Shown here: piece after piece, positions 7,118-13,210 of the stretch
How the letters are laid out: each line of letters begins with the position of its first letter
How positions within the stretch are numbered: the stretch's first letter is position 1
Assembly: GCA_964544295.1 (NCBI GenBank)
Contig: CAZJBJ010000100.1
Location: 1 to 15,096, forward strand
Length of the DNA: 15,096 nt
Direction of reading: 5' to 3'
Source of the DNA: JAENVU01 sp964544295
GTDB lineage: Bacteria; Actinomycetota; Acidimicrobiia; IMCC26256; JAENVU01
Notes under the pieces: model-generated
What the model saw: only the letters and a program-made list of their open reading frames with translations
The model's database searches: none
Told to the model about the DNA's origin: nothing
Made by a program: the position numbers and the translations under genes

Positions 7118-7145
7118 AGTTTAGTGATAAAATACGCTTCTGCAA
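7118..7145 (-). promoter_or_regulatory. Promoter of the B12-dependent regulator, probably leaderless
   Basis: On the minus strand TTGCAG (7145-7140) and TAAACT (7123-7118) are separated by 16 bases. Transcription would start at about 7111, which is the first base of the GTG start codon, so the mRNA probably has no leader. The -10 box overlaps palindrome site 2, which fits autoregulation. Confidence 0.5.
7120..7131. promoter_or_regulatory. Palindrome TTTAGTGATAAA, candidate operator (site 2)
   Basis: An AT-rich inverted repeat, TTTA-GTGA-TAAA, lies in the 70-bp gap between the regulator and heliorhodopsin. It overlaps the -10 box of the regulator (7118-7123) and a good -10 box for heliorhodopsin (TAAAAT, 7128-7133, 5 of 6 consensus). 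One bound protein could therefore control both genes. No -35 box is visible for heliorhodopsin. Same core as site 1 at 5651-5662. Confidence 0.6.
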
Positions 7146-7181
7146 GAAGTTCCACTCCACCCGCCGAGGAGGCGACCCGAA

Positions 7182-7976
7182 ATGGTGCAGGGCCCGGACC
7201 AACTCGATTCCAGCGATGCTCCCGGCGCGCTCGCCCGGCTCCGGCCTTCCAACGTCGTTGCCGGGTCATTTCACGCGGCCCAGGCGGTGGCGATTCTCGT
7301 GCTCGCCAACGACTTCGCGTTGCCGGTCGGCGCGACCTACATGACCGGTCCGCCCGGCCCCGACGTGGGGACCCAGGCGGTGACGCTGTTCCACCTCAGT
7401 TTCGCCGGCGCGACCGCCGCTTTCTTCGGACTCTCGGCCCTCGCCCACTTCACCGTCGCGGGGCCGCGGTGGGCGTCGTACCAGGACCAGTTGCGCACGC
7501 GTCGCAATCCCTACCGGTGGTTGGAGTACTCCCTCAGCGCCTCGATCATGATCGTGCTGATCGCCATGCTCGTCGGCATCAGCGACGTCGCGGCCCTCGT
7601 CGCGCTCGTCGGCGTGAACGCGTCGATGATCGGATTCGGTTGGATGCAGGAACGGTACGAGTCTCCCGGCTCGGGACTGGGTCCGTTCTGGATCGGCTGT
7701 GTCGCCGGCGCCATCCCGTGGATCGCGATCGGGATCTACCTGGTCGGGCCCGGCGCCGACCAGCACCCACCGGGTTTCGTGTACGGGATCTTCTTCTCGC
7801 TGTTCGTCCTGTTCAACTGCTTCGCGGTCAATCAGTGGTTGCAGTACAAGCAGGTGGGGAAGTGGAGCAGTTACCTCGTGGGCGAACGCGCCTACATCAC
7901 GCTGTCACTCGTCGCGAAGAGTCTGTTGGCGTGGCAGATCTTCGGCTCGACGCTCGCCTCCAGCGCGGCGAACTGA
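7182..7976 (+). CDS. Heliorhodopsin
   Basis: This 264-residue seven-helix retinal protein belongs to the heliorhodopsin family, which sits in the membrane in the opposite orientation to type-1 rhodopsins and is thought to be a slow sensor rather than an ion pump. The retinal Schiff-base Lys is Lys246 in the last helix, LSLVAKSLLAWQ. The counterion is Glu115 in the helix-3 signature RWLEYSLSASIMI. The two His typical of the family are His31 (GSFHAAQAVAIL) and His89 (SALAHFTV). Other matches are ERAYITLSLVAKS and NQWLQYKQVGKW. The long AB loop (residues about 48-66) is characteristic. The start ATG at 7182 follows GAGGAGG with 9 bases of spacing. It is divergent from a CarH-like regulator with an operator-like palindrome between. 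Its 3' end overlaps the convergent hydrolase by 72 bp. No carotenoid or retinal synthesis gene is in the window. Confidence 0.95.
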   Translation: MVQGPDQLDSSDAPGALARLRPSNVVAGSFHAAQAVAILVLANDFALPVGATYMTGPPGPDVGTQAVTLFHLSFAGATAAFFGLSALAHFTVAGPRWASYQDQLRTRRNPYRWLEYSLSASIMIVLIAMLVGISDVAALVALVGVNASMIGFGWMQERYESPGSGLGPFWIGCVAGAIPWIAIGIYLVGPGADQHPPGFVYGIFFSLFVLFNCFAVNQWLQYKQVGKWSSYLVGERAYITLSLVAKSLLAWQIFGSTLASSAAN

Positions 7977-8609
7977 GTTCCACCCGCGAATCCGGTCGAC
8001 CACCGCTGCGGGCCTGGGGGTGTCGACCTCCACCAACGTCACCGGACCGCCGAACCAGGCGAGCCGTTCGGCGCGCTCGTCCGGAGGGGTCGCGGACGCG
8101 GGCGTCTCGATGACCAGTACCGGCTGGTCCACTGTCGCCCAGAATCGACGGGCGAATTCGGCACTGGTCATCAGGCCGTAGCCGTACCCGGCGCGCGGAT
8201 CGAGACCGGTGGCGGGTGCCGGGCCGGTCGCGGCCGGATCGGCGGCGATGCCCCGGACCATCGCGTAGAACGCGTCGATCTCCTGCGCGGGTGTGCGCCA
8301 CGGGCCCCACAGCCCGTCGACGACGACCACCCGATCGCACCCGCCGCCTGCCGCGTGCACCAACGCGCCGTGCGCGTTCCGCCCGACGCCGACCAACGTC
8401 GTCGGCCCACCCGCGTCGACACCCGCTTCGGCGCCGCCCAACGACCAGCGGGCGATCGCGACGGCGGCCATCGGGTCGTAGTGGCCGGTGCGCGGTGCGG
8501 GCGCGGTGCCGTGACCGGGCAGGTCGGGGACGACCCAGTCCGGCGCGGCAGCACGCCACTCGGCGCCGCCGTTCGGGTCGCCGAGGTCGTGGAGGACGAC
8601 GACGGTCAT
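7905..8609 (-). CDS. Alpha/beta-hydrolase-fold protein lacking the catalytic Ser and His (probable pseudoenzyme)
   Basis: This 234-residue protein has the fold marks of an alpha/beta hydrolase: first strand and oxyanion region VVVLHDLGDPNGG, then VVPDLPGHGTAPAP, strand and elbow TTLVGVGRNAHGALVHA, and strands DRVVVVDGLWG and PVLVIETPA. At the nucleophile elbow, where GxSxG is expected, it reads GRNAHG with Asn78 in the Ser position. No His follows the last strand to serve as the catalytic base. It is therefore probably not a classical esterase; a binding or regulatory role, or decay, is possible. It starts at the ATG at 8609, which overlaps the upstream hydrolase stop (ATGA), so the two are translated together. 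The last 24 residues or so are Arg-rich and lie inside the heliorhodopsin 3' end, so the natural tail may have been extended by loss of a stop. Confidence 0.75.
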   Translation of the reverse strand: MTVVVLHDLGDPNGGAEWRAAAPDWVVPDLPGHGTAPAPRTGHYDPMAAVAIARWSLGGAEAGVDAGGPTTLVGVGRNAHGALVHAAGGGCDRVVVVDGLWGPWRTPAQEIDAFYAMVRGIAADPAATGPAPATGLDPRAGYGYGLMTSAEFARRFWATVDQPVLVIETPASATPPDERAERLAWFGGPVTLVEVDTPRPAAVVDRIRGWNSVRRAGGERRAEDLPRQQTLRDE

Positions 8610-9547
8610 GGCCCTACCTCGGTGACGAACGCCTGGATCGCGCGCATCGTCGCGTCGGGATCCTCGAGGTGCACGTAGTGGCCGGTGCCGTCGACGATGA
8701 CGTGCTGCCCGCCCAGCCACCCGACCCGCTCGGCCTCCTGCTCGGCGGTGAGGTCGCGCCAGGTGTCGTGCTCGGTGCCGGTCAGCACGAGTACCCGACA
8801 CTGCACCCGCCTTTGTTCTTCCGCCAGCAGTTCGATGCTGAACTCGCTCGGCACCCCGAGCCCGAACATCGGATCCGCCTTCCACACCCACCCGCCGTCC
8901 GGGCCGAGGCGGCTGCCATGGCGCGCGAGGTGCAGCGCCCACTCGGGGGACAGGCGGAGGTTCTGCCCGCCGCGGTACTCGGCCATCTGTTCGATCGTCG
9001 CCCACTCGCGACGGTGGACCGCGAACAGGATCCGATCGGTCCGCTGCGCGTTCGCCTGGATCGCACCGCGCACGTCGTCGGGCAGCGCGATGGCCTCGGG
9101 CGGCGGTCCGAGGCCGTCGATGACGACGAGCCAGCGCACCAGTTCCGGGAACGCGCCCGCGAGCCCGATGGCCTGTCCGCCGCCGAACGAGTGCGCGATC
9201 ACCCCGACGGGGGTGCCGATGATGTCGCGCACGAGCAGCGCGAGGTCGAGGTGGATGAGTGACCACGCGAACCCGGTGTCGAGCGGGCCGCTGTCGCCGT
9301 GCCCGCGGAAGTCGAGCGCGATCGCGTGGTAGCCGAGCGCGGCGACGCGCGGCGCGAGGTCGTCGAACATGCGGCCGTGGTCGTAGGCGCCGTGCAGCAG
9401 GAGCACCGGCGGAGCGGTCGGGTCGCCCCAGCACCAGAGCCGCAACGTCGTGCGGTTGACGTCGACGAACTCGGCCCGGTCGGGTTCGCGCAGCCCGAGT
9501 GCCGCGTCGGAGGCGCGGGCGCGTGGTGTCGATGGTGGTTCGGTCAT
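8606..9547 (-). CDS. Alpha/beta hydrolase (esterase/epoxide-hydrolase-like)
   Basis: This 313-residue protein carries a complete alpha/beta-hydrolase core. The oxyanion motif is LLLHGAYDHGRM (from 49), followed by ALDFRGHGDSG, the nucleophile elbow AHSFGGG with Ser120, the acid after the LVLTGTEHDTW strand (Glu259 or Asp261) and the His in VDGTGHYVHLEDP (His290). A cap region lies at about 150-240. The pattern is like serine esterases and C-C hydrolases of the MhpC type; a Ser nucleophile excludes haloalkane dehalogenase and epoxide hydrolase chemistry. The substrate cannot be predicted. The first 25 residues are a hydrophilic extension before the first strand. The ATG at 9547 has no clear ribosome site. 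It overlaps the downstream catalytically defective paralogue-like gene by ATGA, so the two may form a complex or a coupled pair. Confidence 0.85.
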   Translation of the reverse strand: MTEPPSTPRARASDAALGLREPDRAEFVDVNRTTLRLWCWGDPTAPPVLLLHGAYDHGRMFDDLAPRVAALGYHAIALDFRGHGDSGPLDTGFAWSLIHLDLALLVRDIIGTPVGVIAHSFGGGQAIGLAGAFPELVRWLVVIDGLGPPPEAIALPDDVRGAIQANAQRTDRILFAVHRREWATIEQMAEYRGGQNLRLSPEWALHLARHGSRLGPDGGWVWKADPMFGLGVPSEFSIELLAEEQRRVQCRVLVLTGTEHDTWRDLTAEQEAERVGWLGGQHVIVDGTGHYVHLEDPDATMRAIQAFVTEVGP

Positions 9548-9683
9548 GTGTCGAAGCCCAGGTCCAGGAGGAGGTGCCGTCGCAGCGTATTGCGGCGGTT
9601 CGTGGTACCTACCCGGGATTGGACGCGTCAGCCGAGCCGGTCGCGGCCCCCTTGGCTGGGATATGAGACTCCTCCGAGGCCAG

Positions 9684-9696
9684 TATGATGATCATA
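9684..9696. promoter_or_regulatory. Inverted repeat TATGAT-G-ATCATA at the antitoxin start, candidate autoregulatory operator
   Basis: A perfect 6-bp inverted repeat with one centre base ends at the A of the antitoxin ATG. Its left half TATGAT is also a good -10 box (5 of 6 consensus) and stands 6 bases before the ATG, so the mRNA is probably leaderless; no ribosome site is present. Antitoxins of this type usually bind such a site to repress their own operon. Confidence 0.55.
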
Positions 9697-10001
9697 TGAC
9701 ACAAGGAAAGCAGCGGGTCACGGTCACCGTGGACCCGGCACTGGTCGAGGCCGGGAACCGCGCGGTGGCCGGTGGGGCGGCCGGTTCGTTCAGTGCGTGG
9801 GTCAACACCGCACTCGCCGATCGCGCCCGGCGGGACGAGCAACTCGCGATGCTCGGCGACGCGATTGCCGACTACGAGGCCGAGTTCGGCGTGATCACGG
9901 CCGACGAGATCGCCAGCCGCCGGCGCACGGATCGTGAACAGGCGACGGTGGTGCGCGGGCGACGCTCCGCGCGGCAGACGAAGCCCGCGAAACCCACATG
10001 A
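9696..10001 (+). CDS. VapB-like ribbon-helix-helix antitoxin
   Basis: This 101-residue protein is directly coupled to a PIN-domain toxin, with ATGA overlap at 9998-10001. Residues about 6-45 (RVTVTVDPALVEAGNRAV....SFSAWVNTALADRA) fit a ribbon-helix-helix DNA-binding domain: a short strand followed by two helices. The C-terminal half (ADYEAEFGVITADEIASRRR...) is acidic then basic and probably wraps the toxin to block its active site. The start at 9696 fits the RHH domain and the -10 box just upstream; the open frame further left has no coding character. Autoregulation through the inverted repeat at the promoter is likely by family precedent. Confidence 0.83.
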   Translation: MTQGKQRVTVTVDPALVEAGNRAVAGGAAGSFSAWVNTALADRARRDEQLAMLGDAIADYEAEFGVITADEIASRRRTDREQATVVRGRRSARQTKPAKPT

Positions 10002-10375
10002 CACTCGTGCTCGATGCCGGCGCGCTGATCGCGCTGGACCGCGACGATCGGGCGATGTGGGTGCGCCTGAAGGCGCTGCACGCCGACGGCGAACTGCCCG
10101 TTACCAACGGCGGGGTGGTCGGCCAGGTGTGGCGTGGCGGCGCGCGTCGGGCGCGCCTGGCCGCGGTGCTTCGGGCCACCGATGTCCGACCACTCGACGA
10201 ACGCCTCGGACGCGCCGCGGGCGAGCTGTTGCGTTCGACCAAGACGGCCGACGTGGTCGATGCCGCGCTGGTGCTGCTCGCGGTCGACGGGGATGACGTC
10301 GTCACCTCCGACGTCGACGATCTCCAACTCCTCCTCGCCGCCACCCGAGTTCACGTCGAGATCGTCCGCCCCTGA
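9998..10375 (+). CDS. VapC-like PIN-domain toxin (predicted ribonuclease)
   Basis: This 125-residue protein has the normal length for VapC. PIN enzymes are Mg-dependent ribonucleases that cut tRNA or rRNA when released from their antitoxin. The acidic residues expected in the active site are Asp6 (LVLDAGALIAL), Asp85/Asp88 (KTADVVDAALVLLA) and Asp105 with Asp107-108 (VVTSDVDDLQ). At the position of the usual Glu in helix 2 there is Gln43 in VVGQVWR, a variant I have seen described for actinobacterial PIN proteins, so activity is not excluded. Translation is coupled to the antitoxin by a 4-bp overlap. The last 42 bases of the gene are repeated downstream of hipA (12091-12132). Confidence 0.85.
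   Translation: MTLVLDAGALIALDRDDRAMWVRLKALHADGELPVTNGGVVGQVWRGGARRARLAAVLRATDVRPLDERLGRAAGELLRSTKTADVVDAALVLLAVDGDDVVTSDVDDLQLLLAATRVHVEIVRP
10334..10375 (+). repeat. Left copy of a 42-bp direct repeat flanking hipBA (3' end of vapC)
   Basis: CTCGCCGCCACC at 10334 begins a 42-bp segment that ends with the vapC stop and encodes LAATRVHVEIVRP. The copy at 12091-12132 differs at 2 of 42 positions. Similarity stops sharply at the left end and at the stop codon on the right. Confidence 0.9.
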
Positions 10376-10400
10376 CGGAGCGCCGAGGCCGGAACGCCGT

Positions 10401-10540
10401 GAACCGCTCGATCGTGCGGATTCCGGTCTCCTCAGGGCTCGACCGCACTTGGGGAGACAAGAATCCGCTTGGTTGTGCGGAAAGACTCAGTCAAGGCCGT
10501 CCTCGAGCCGTAGATTGTCAAGAACCGCACGATCGTGCGG
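10401..10540. promoter_or_regulatory. Array of three evenly spaced palindromic sites upstream of hipBA (candidate HipB operators)
   Basis: Site A at 10404-10419 is CCGCTCGATCGTGCGG. Site B at 10465-10480 is the degenerate CCGCTTGGTTGTGCGG. Site C at 10525-10540 is the perfect 16-bp palindrome CCGCACGATCGTGCGG. A and C share 18 of 19 bases including the leading GAA. Centres are 61 and 60 bp apart, about six helical turns, so bound dimers would face the same side. A -10-like TAGATT (10511-10516) lies just before site C. E. coli HipB also uses several operators, which supports autoregulation. Confidence 0.75.
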
Positions 10541-10588
10541 GCGAGACGAGGGCACCGAGATCGGCCACCAGGCGAAGGGAGGGTGTCG

Positions 10589-10849
10589 ATGACCGAGGAC
10601 CGGGATGTGCGACTCGAGGAGCTCGCCGCGACTGCTCGGGCTCGGCGGAAGGCGCTCGGGTTGCGGCAGGCGGAACTGGCGGACCTCGCCGGATGTTCGG
10701 AGCGATTCGTCTACACCCTCGAGCGGGCCAAGGGGTCGCTCCGGCTGGACAAGGTGCTCGACGTGCTCGATGTGCTCGGGCTCGGTCTCGATGTCGGCGT
10801 GGGCCCCGGCGGGGTGCGGGCGCGTACCGAACCTGCGGAGGCGCGATGA
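10589..10849 (+). CDS. hipB: HipB-type HTH antitoxin/repressor
   Basis: This 86-residue protein has an XRE/Cro-type helix-turn-helix at about residues 10-66: LAATARARRKALGLRQAELADLAGCSERFVYTLERAKGSLRLDKVLDVLDVLGL. In this family the protein binds DNA as a dimer and holds HipA in an inactive complex. The start ATG at 10589 follows GAAGGGAGGG. The C-terminal tail (GVGPGGVRARTEPAEAR) is short and flexible, as in other HipB proteins. It overlaps hipA by 4 bp (ATGA at 10846-10849). The three palindromes in the 213 bp upstream are its most likely binding sites. Confidence 0.88.
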   Translation: MTEDRDVRLEELAATARARRKALGLRQAELADLAGCSERFVYTLERAKGSLRLDKVLDVLDVLGLGLDVGVGPGGVRARTEPAEAR

Positions 10850-12087
10850 CGTCGCCGCCGCCGGAGGAACTGCGGTTCGTCGCCGCCGCCGATGTCTTCA
10901 AGGCCGGTCGTCGAGCGGGTCGGCTCGTACGCGAAGCGGCCGGGGTGCGGTTCGAGTACCTCGCGGACTACCTGGCCGACCCGGCCGCGCCGGCCGTCGC
11001 AACGACGCTTCCTCGCGCGACCGGGCCGTCGCGCACGGGTGCGGCCGGCGCGGTCCCTCCGTTCTTCGCCGGACTTCTGCCCGAAGGGCGCCGGCTGAGC
11101 GCGTTGCGGCGGACGGTCAAGACCTCGGCGGACGACGACCTCACGTTGTTGCTCGCCGTGGGTTCCGACACCATCGGCGACGTGCAGGTCGTGCCCGAGG
11201 GCGAGGCACCCGACGCGACCCCGGGCGCCGTCGCGGTCACCGACTGGTCGGAACTGAGCTTCGACGCGTTGTATGCCGAACTGACCGGTGACCGCCTCGA
11301 CCCTCGACGAGCCGCCATCGGTGGAGTGCAGGCCAAAGTCTCCGCTCGCATGATCTCCCTGCCCGTCGCGCGGGCCCACGAGCGCTTCCTCCTCAAGTTG
11401 GACCCGCCGGAGTTTCCCCACCTCGTCGAGAACGAGGCGTTCTTCCTCGGCGCGGCGCGCGCCTCGGGTCTCGACGTCGCCACTGCTGAGATCGTCACCG
11501 ACCGTGATGGTCGGCGCGGGCTGCTGGTCCACCGGTTCGACCGGGTGGCGTCCGCCGACCCCACGACCGAGGCAACGACGGCGATGTTGGCCCAGGAAGA
11601 TGGTTGCCAAGTGCTGGGCCGGTACCCGGCCGACAAGTACGCGCTGGACGCCGCGGATGTCGTGCGCGGACTGGCCGCGGTCACCTCGGCACCGATCGTC
11701 GCAGCGCGCGATCTCGTCCGTCAGCTGGCGTTCGCGTACTTGACCGGGAACGGCGACGCTCATGCGAAGAACTTCTCGGTGCTCTGCGACGCGCAGGGGG
11801 AGTGGCGGGTGAGTCCCGCCTACGACCTGCCGTCATCCCAGCCCTACGGCGACCGCACCACCGCGCTGCCGATCGGCGGCAAGACCGATGACCGCATCGG
11901 CCGGTCGGAGTTCGTCGCGCTGGGCGAGTCGGTCTCGGTCCGAGCGCGCGCGGTCGAGTCGGTGGTCTCCGATCTGGTGGACCGGGTCGACGCGTGGTTG
12001 CCGGGGATCGACGCGCTGCCGTTCGACCCCCGAACCGTGCACAAGTTGCGCCGCGCGATCGAGTACCGCCGGGACCGCCTTCGGTAG
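10846..12087 (+). CDS. hipA: HipA-type serine/threonine kinase toxin
   Basis: This 413-residue protein is near the usual HipA length (about 440 in E. coli). HipA kinases phosphorylate glutamyl-tRNA synthetase or other aminoacyl-tRNA synthetases and induce growth arrest. Visible parts are the N-terminal subdomain (about 10-130, with PPFFAGLLPEGRRL and DDLTLLLAVGSDTIGDVQVV), the Gly-rich nucleotide loop IGGVQAKVSAR (158-168), Lys184 in FLLKLDP, the HRFDR segment, and the catalytic loop GNGDAHAKNFSVL (Asp304, His306, Asn309). The metal-binding YDLPSSQPYG follows at 326. All kinase motifs are present, so it looks active. It starts at the ATG overlapping hipB and ends with TAG at 12085-12087. A relic of a vapC 3' end follows after 3 bp. 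Confidence 0.92.
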   Translation: MTSPPPEELRFVAAADVFKAGRRAGRLVREAAGVRFEYLADYLADPAAPAVATTLPRATGPSRTGAAGAVPPFFAGLLPEGRRLSALRRTVKTSADDDLTLLLAVGSDTIGDVQVVPEGEAPDATPGAVAVTDWSELSFDALYAELTGDRLDPRRAAIGGVQAKVSARMISLPVARAHERFLLKLDPPEFPHLVENEAFFLGAARASGLDVATAEIVTDRDGRRGLLVHRFDRVASADPTTEATTAMLAQEDGCQVLGRYPADKYALDAADVVRGLAAVTSAPIVAARDLVRQLAFAYLTGNGDAHAKNFSVLCDAQGEWRVSPAYDLPSSQPYGDRTTALPIGGKTDDRIGRSEFVALGESVSVRARAVESVVSDLVDRVDAWLPGIDALPFDPRTVHKLRRAIEYRRDRLR

Positions 12088-12090
12088 GCA

Positions 12091-12132
12091 CTCGCCGCCA
12101 CCGGAGTTCACGTCGAGATCGTCCGCCCGTGA
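12091..12132 (+). repeat. Right copy of the 42-bp direct repeat (relic 3' end of a PIN-toxin gene)
   Basis: 40 of 42 bases match 10334-10375. It reads LAATGVHVEIVRP then stop in the same frame, differing from the vapC tail by one residue (Arg to Gly) and one silent change. No start or upstream coding part remains. It stands 3 bp after the hipA stop, so hipBA is bracketed by the two copies (1757 bp from start to start). Confidence 0.9.
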
Positions 12133-12138
12133 GCTGGG

Positions 12139-13173
12139 TCAGCCCGTTCCCAGGTGGTCGAGGAACCAGTGCCGGATCTCTTCGCCGGCTTCGACCGAGG
12201 CCGGCAACCTCGGCAGCATGAGCCAACCGTGGGGTTGCTCGGGGTAGACGCTGAACTGCGTCTCGATCCCGGCCTCCCGCGCATGGGCCGCGAGGAGTTC
12301 GGCGCCGGAGAGTAGGCATTCGGCCCCGCCAGCGATGATCAGGAGCGGTGGCAGGCCGTGCAGGTCGGCCAACGCCGGTGACACCAGCGGGTCGGTTGGG
12401 TCGTGGTCGCCGAGGTACGCGGCTCGCCATCCCGGTGCGAGATCGCGCAGCGGGAGGAGATCGATGTCGGCGTAGGTCTCGATGCTCGGACCGGAGAACG
12501 TGAAGTCGGCGTAGGGCCAGAGCACAACGGCCCCCGCCGGCATCGGCAGCCCCTCGGCTCGAGCGCGGAGCAGCAACGCGAGCGCGAGGCCCGCACCGGC
12601 GGAGCCGCCGAAGAGGTACGTGCGTCCGGGATCGGCGCCGCGATCGAGGAGGGCGCGGTAGGCGCGGGTCGCGTCGTCGAGTGCGGCGGGGTAGGGATCG
12701 CGCGGGGCCAGTCGGTACTCGATGCTGTACGTGTCGCACCCGGTCGTGCGGGCCTGATCCCGGGCGGGGCGACGCTCGAAGTTCACCGATCCCGAGACGA
12801 AGCCACCGCCGTGGAGGTAGAGCAACGTTCCCGCGGGACCGGTCGGACCGGGGTCTCTCAACGTGAATCGCGTCGCGGGGATGCCGTCGAGGTCGACGGC
12901 TTCCTCGCGGATTGGGCCGCGGCCGCGGTCGCGGTGCGGGAGGCCGCGCGGTCCGGGCGCGAGGAACTCGAGGTGGTCGATGCTCGCGAACGACGACGCG
13001 CGGAACGCGCCGACGAGCAGTTCGAGACTCCACGGCCACGACGGCAGCGTCGGCCCGTGACGGAGCCGACGCGTGGCGGCACGGATCGCCCCGACCAGCG
13101 CGGACGCGGCGACCCGGAGTTGGAAGCGTCGCCGCTGTGCCGCGCTCGGACGAGCGCTGCTCATCGGGGCCAC
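12139..13173 (-). CDS. HSL-family (bacterial hormone-sensitive-lipase-like) alpha/beta-hydrolase esterase
   Basis: The protein has 344 residues from the GTG at 13173, preferred because GAGGGACGG stands 8 bases upstream; the ATG at 13164 gives 341. Family IV esterase marks are the oxyanion motif HGGGF (residues 121-125), the nucleophile elbow FGGSAGAG with Ser191, and His315 in EQPHGW. The acid position after the LLIIAGGAEC strand is Glu285 rather than the usual Asp, which also occurs in this family. VLWPYADFTFSG and EYRLAPRDPYPAALDD are further family matches. The N-terminal 60 residues form the cap and contain basic segments (RRRFQLRV, ATRRLRH). It probably hydrolyses short-chain esters in the cytoplasm. 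It follows the glycosyltransferase gene by 37 bp on the same strand, so the two may be one operon. Confidence 0.88.
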   Translation of the reverse strand: MAPMSSARPSAAQRRRFQLRVAASALVGAIRAATRRLRHGPTLPSWPWSLELLVGAFRASSFASIDHLEFLAPGPRGLPHRDRGRGPIREEAVDLDGIPATRFTLRDPGPTGPAGTLLYLHGGGFVSGSVNFERRPARDQARTTGCDTYSIEYRLAPRDPYPAALDDATRAYRALLDRGADPGRTYLFGGSAGAGLALALLLRARAEGLPMPAGAVVLWPYADFTFSGPSIETYADIDLLPLRDLAPGWRAAYLGDHDPTDPLVSPALADLHGLPPLLIIAGGAECLLSGAELLAAHAREAGIETQFSVYPEQPHGWLMLPRLPASVEAGEEIRHWFLDHLGTG

Positions 13174-13210
13174 GGTGGGTTCCGTCCCTCGTCGGCCATG
13201 CGTCCTCCGG

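Noticed and set aside
7182..7976. Type-1 proton-pumping rhodopsin
   Set aside because: The helix-3 WLEYSLSAS, the C-terminal LVAKSLLAWQ and both His match heliorhodopsin, and the type-1 DTE-like pump motif is missing.
6389..8113. A 574-codon open frame on the plus strand across the regulator and heliorhodopsin
   Set aside because: It is antisense to the regulator and out of frame with heliorhodopsin, is Arg/Gly/Asp-rich low-quality translation, and both real genes have clear family motifs.
10117..10140. PIN toxin inactivated because the helix-2 Glu is Gln
   Set aside because: The VVGQVWR form appears to be a normal variant in actinobacterial PIN proteins, and the other acidic residues are present.
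10399..10845. N-terminal extension of HipA through hipB
   Set aside because: This frame runs through the hipB gene and the operator array; the ATGA overlap gives the normal HipA start.
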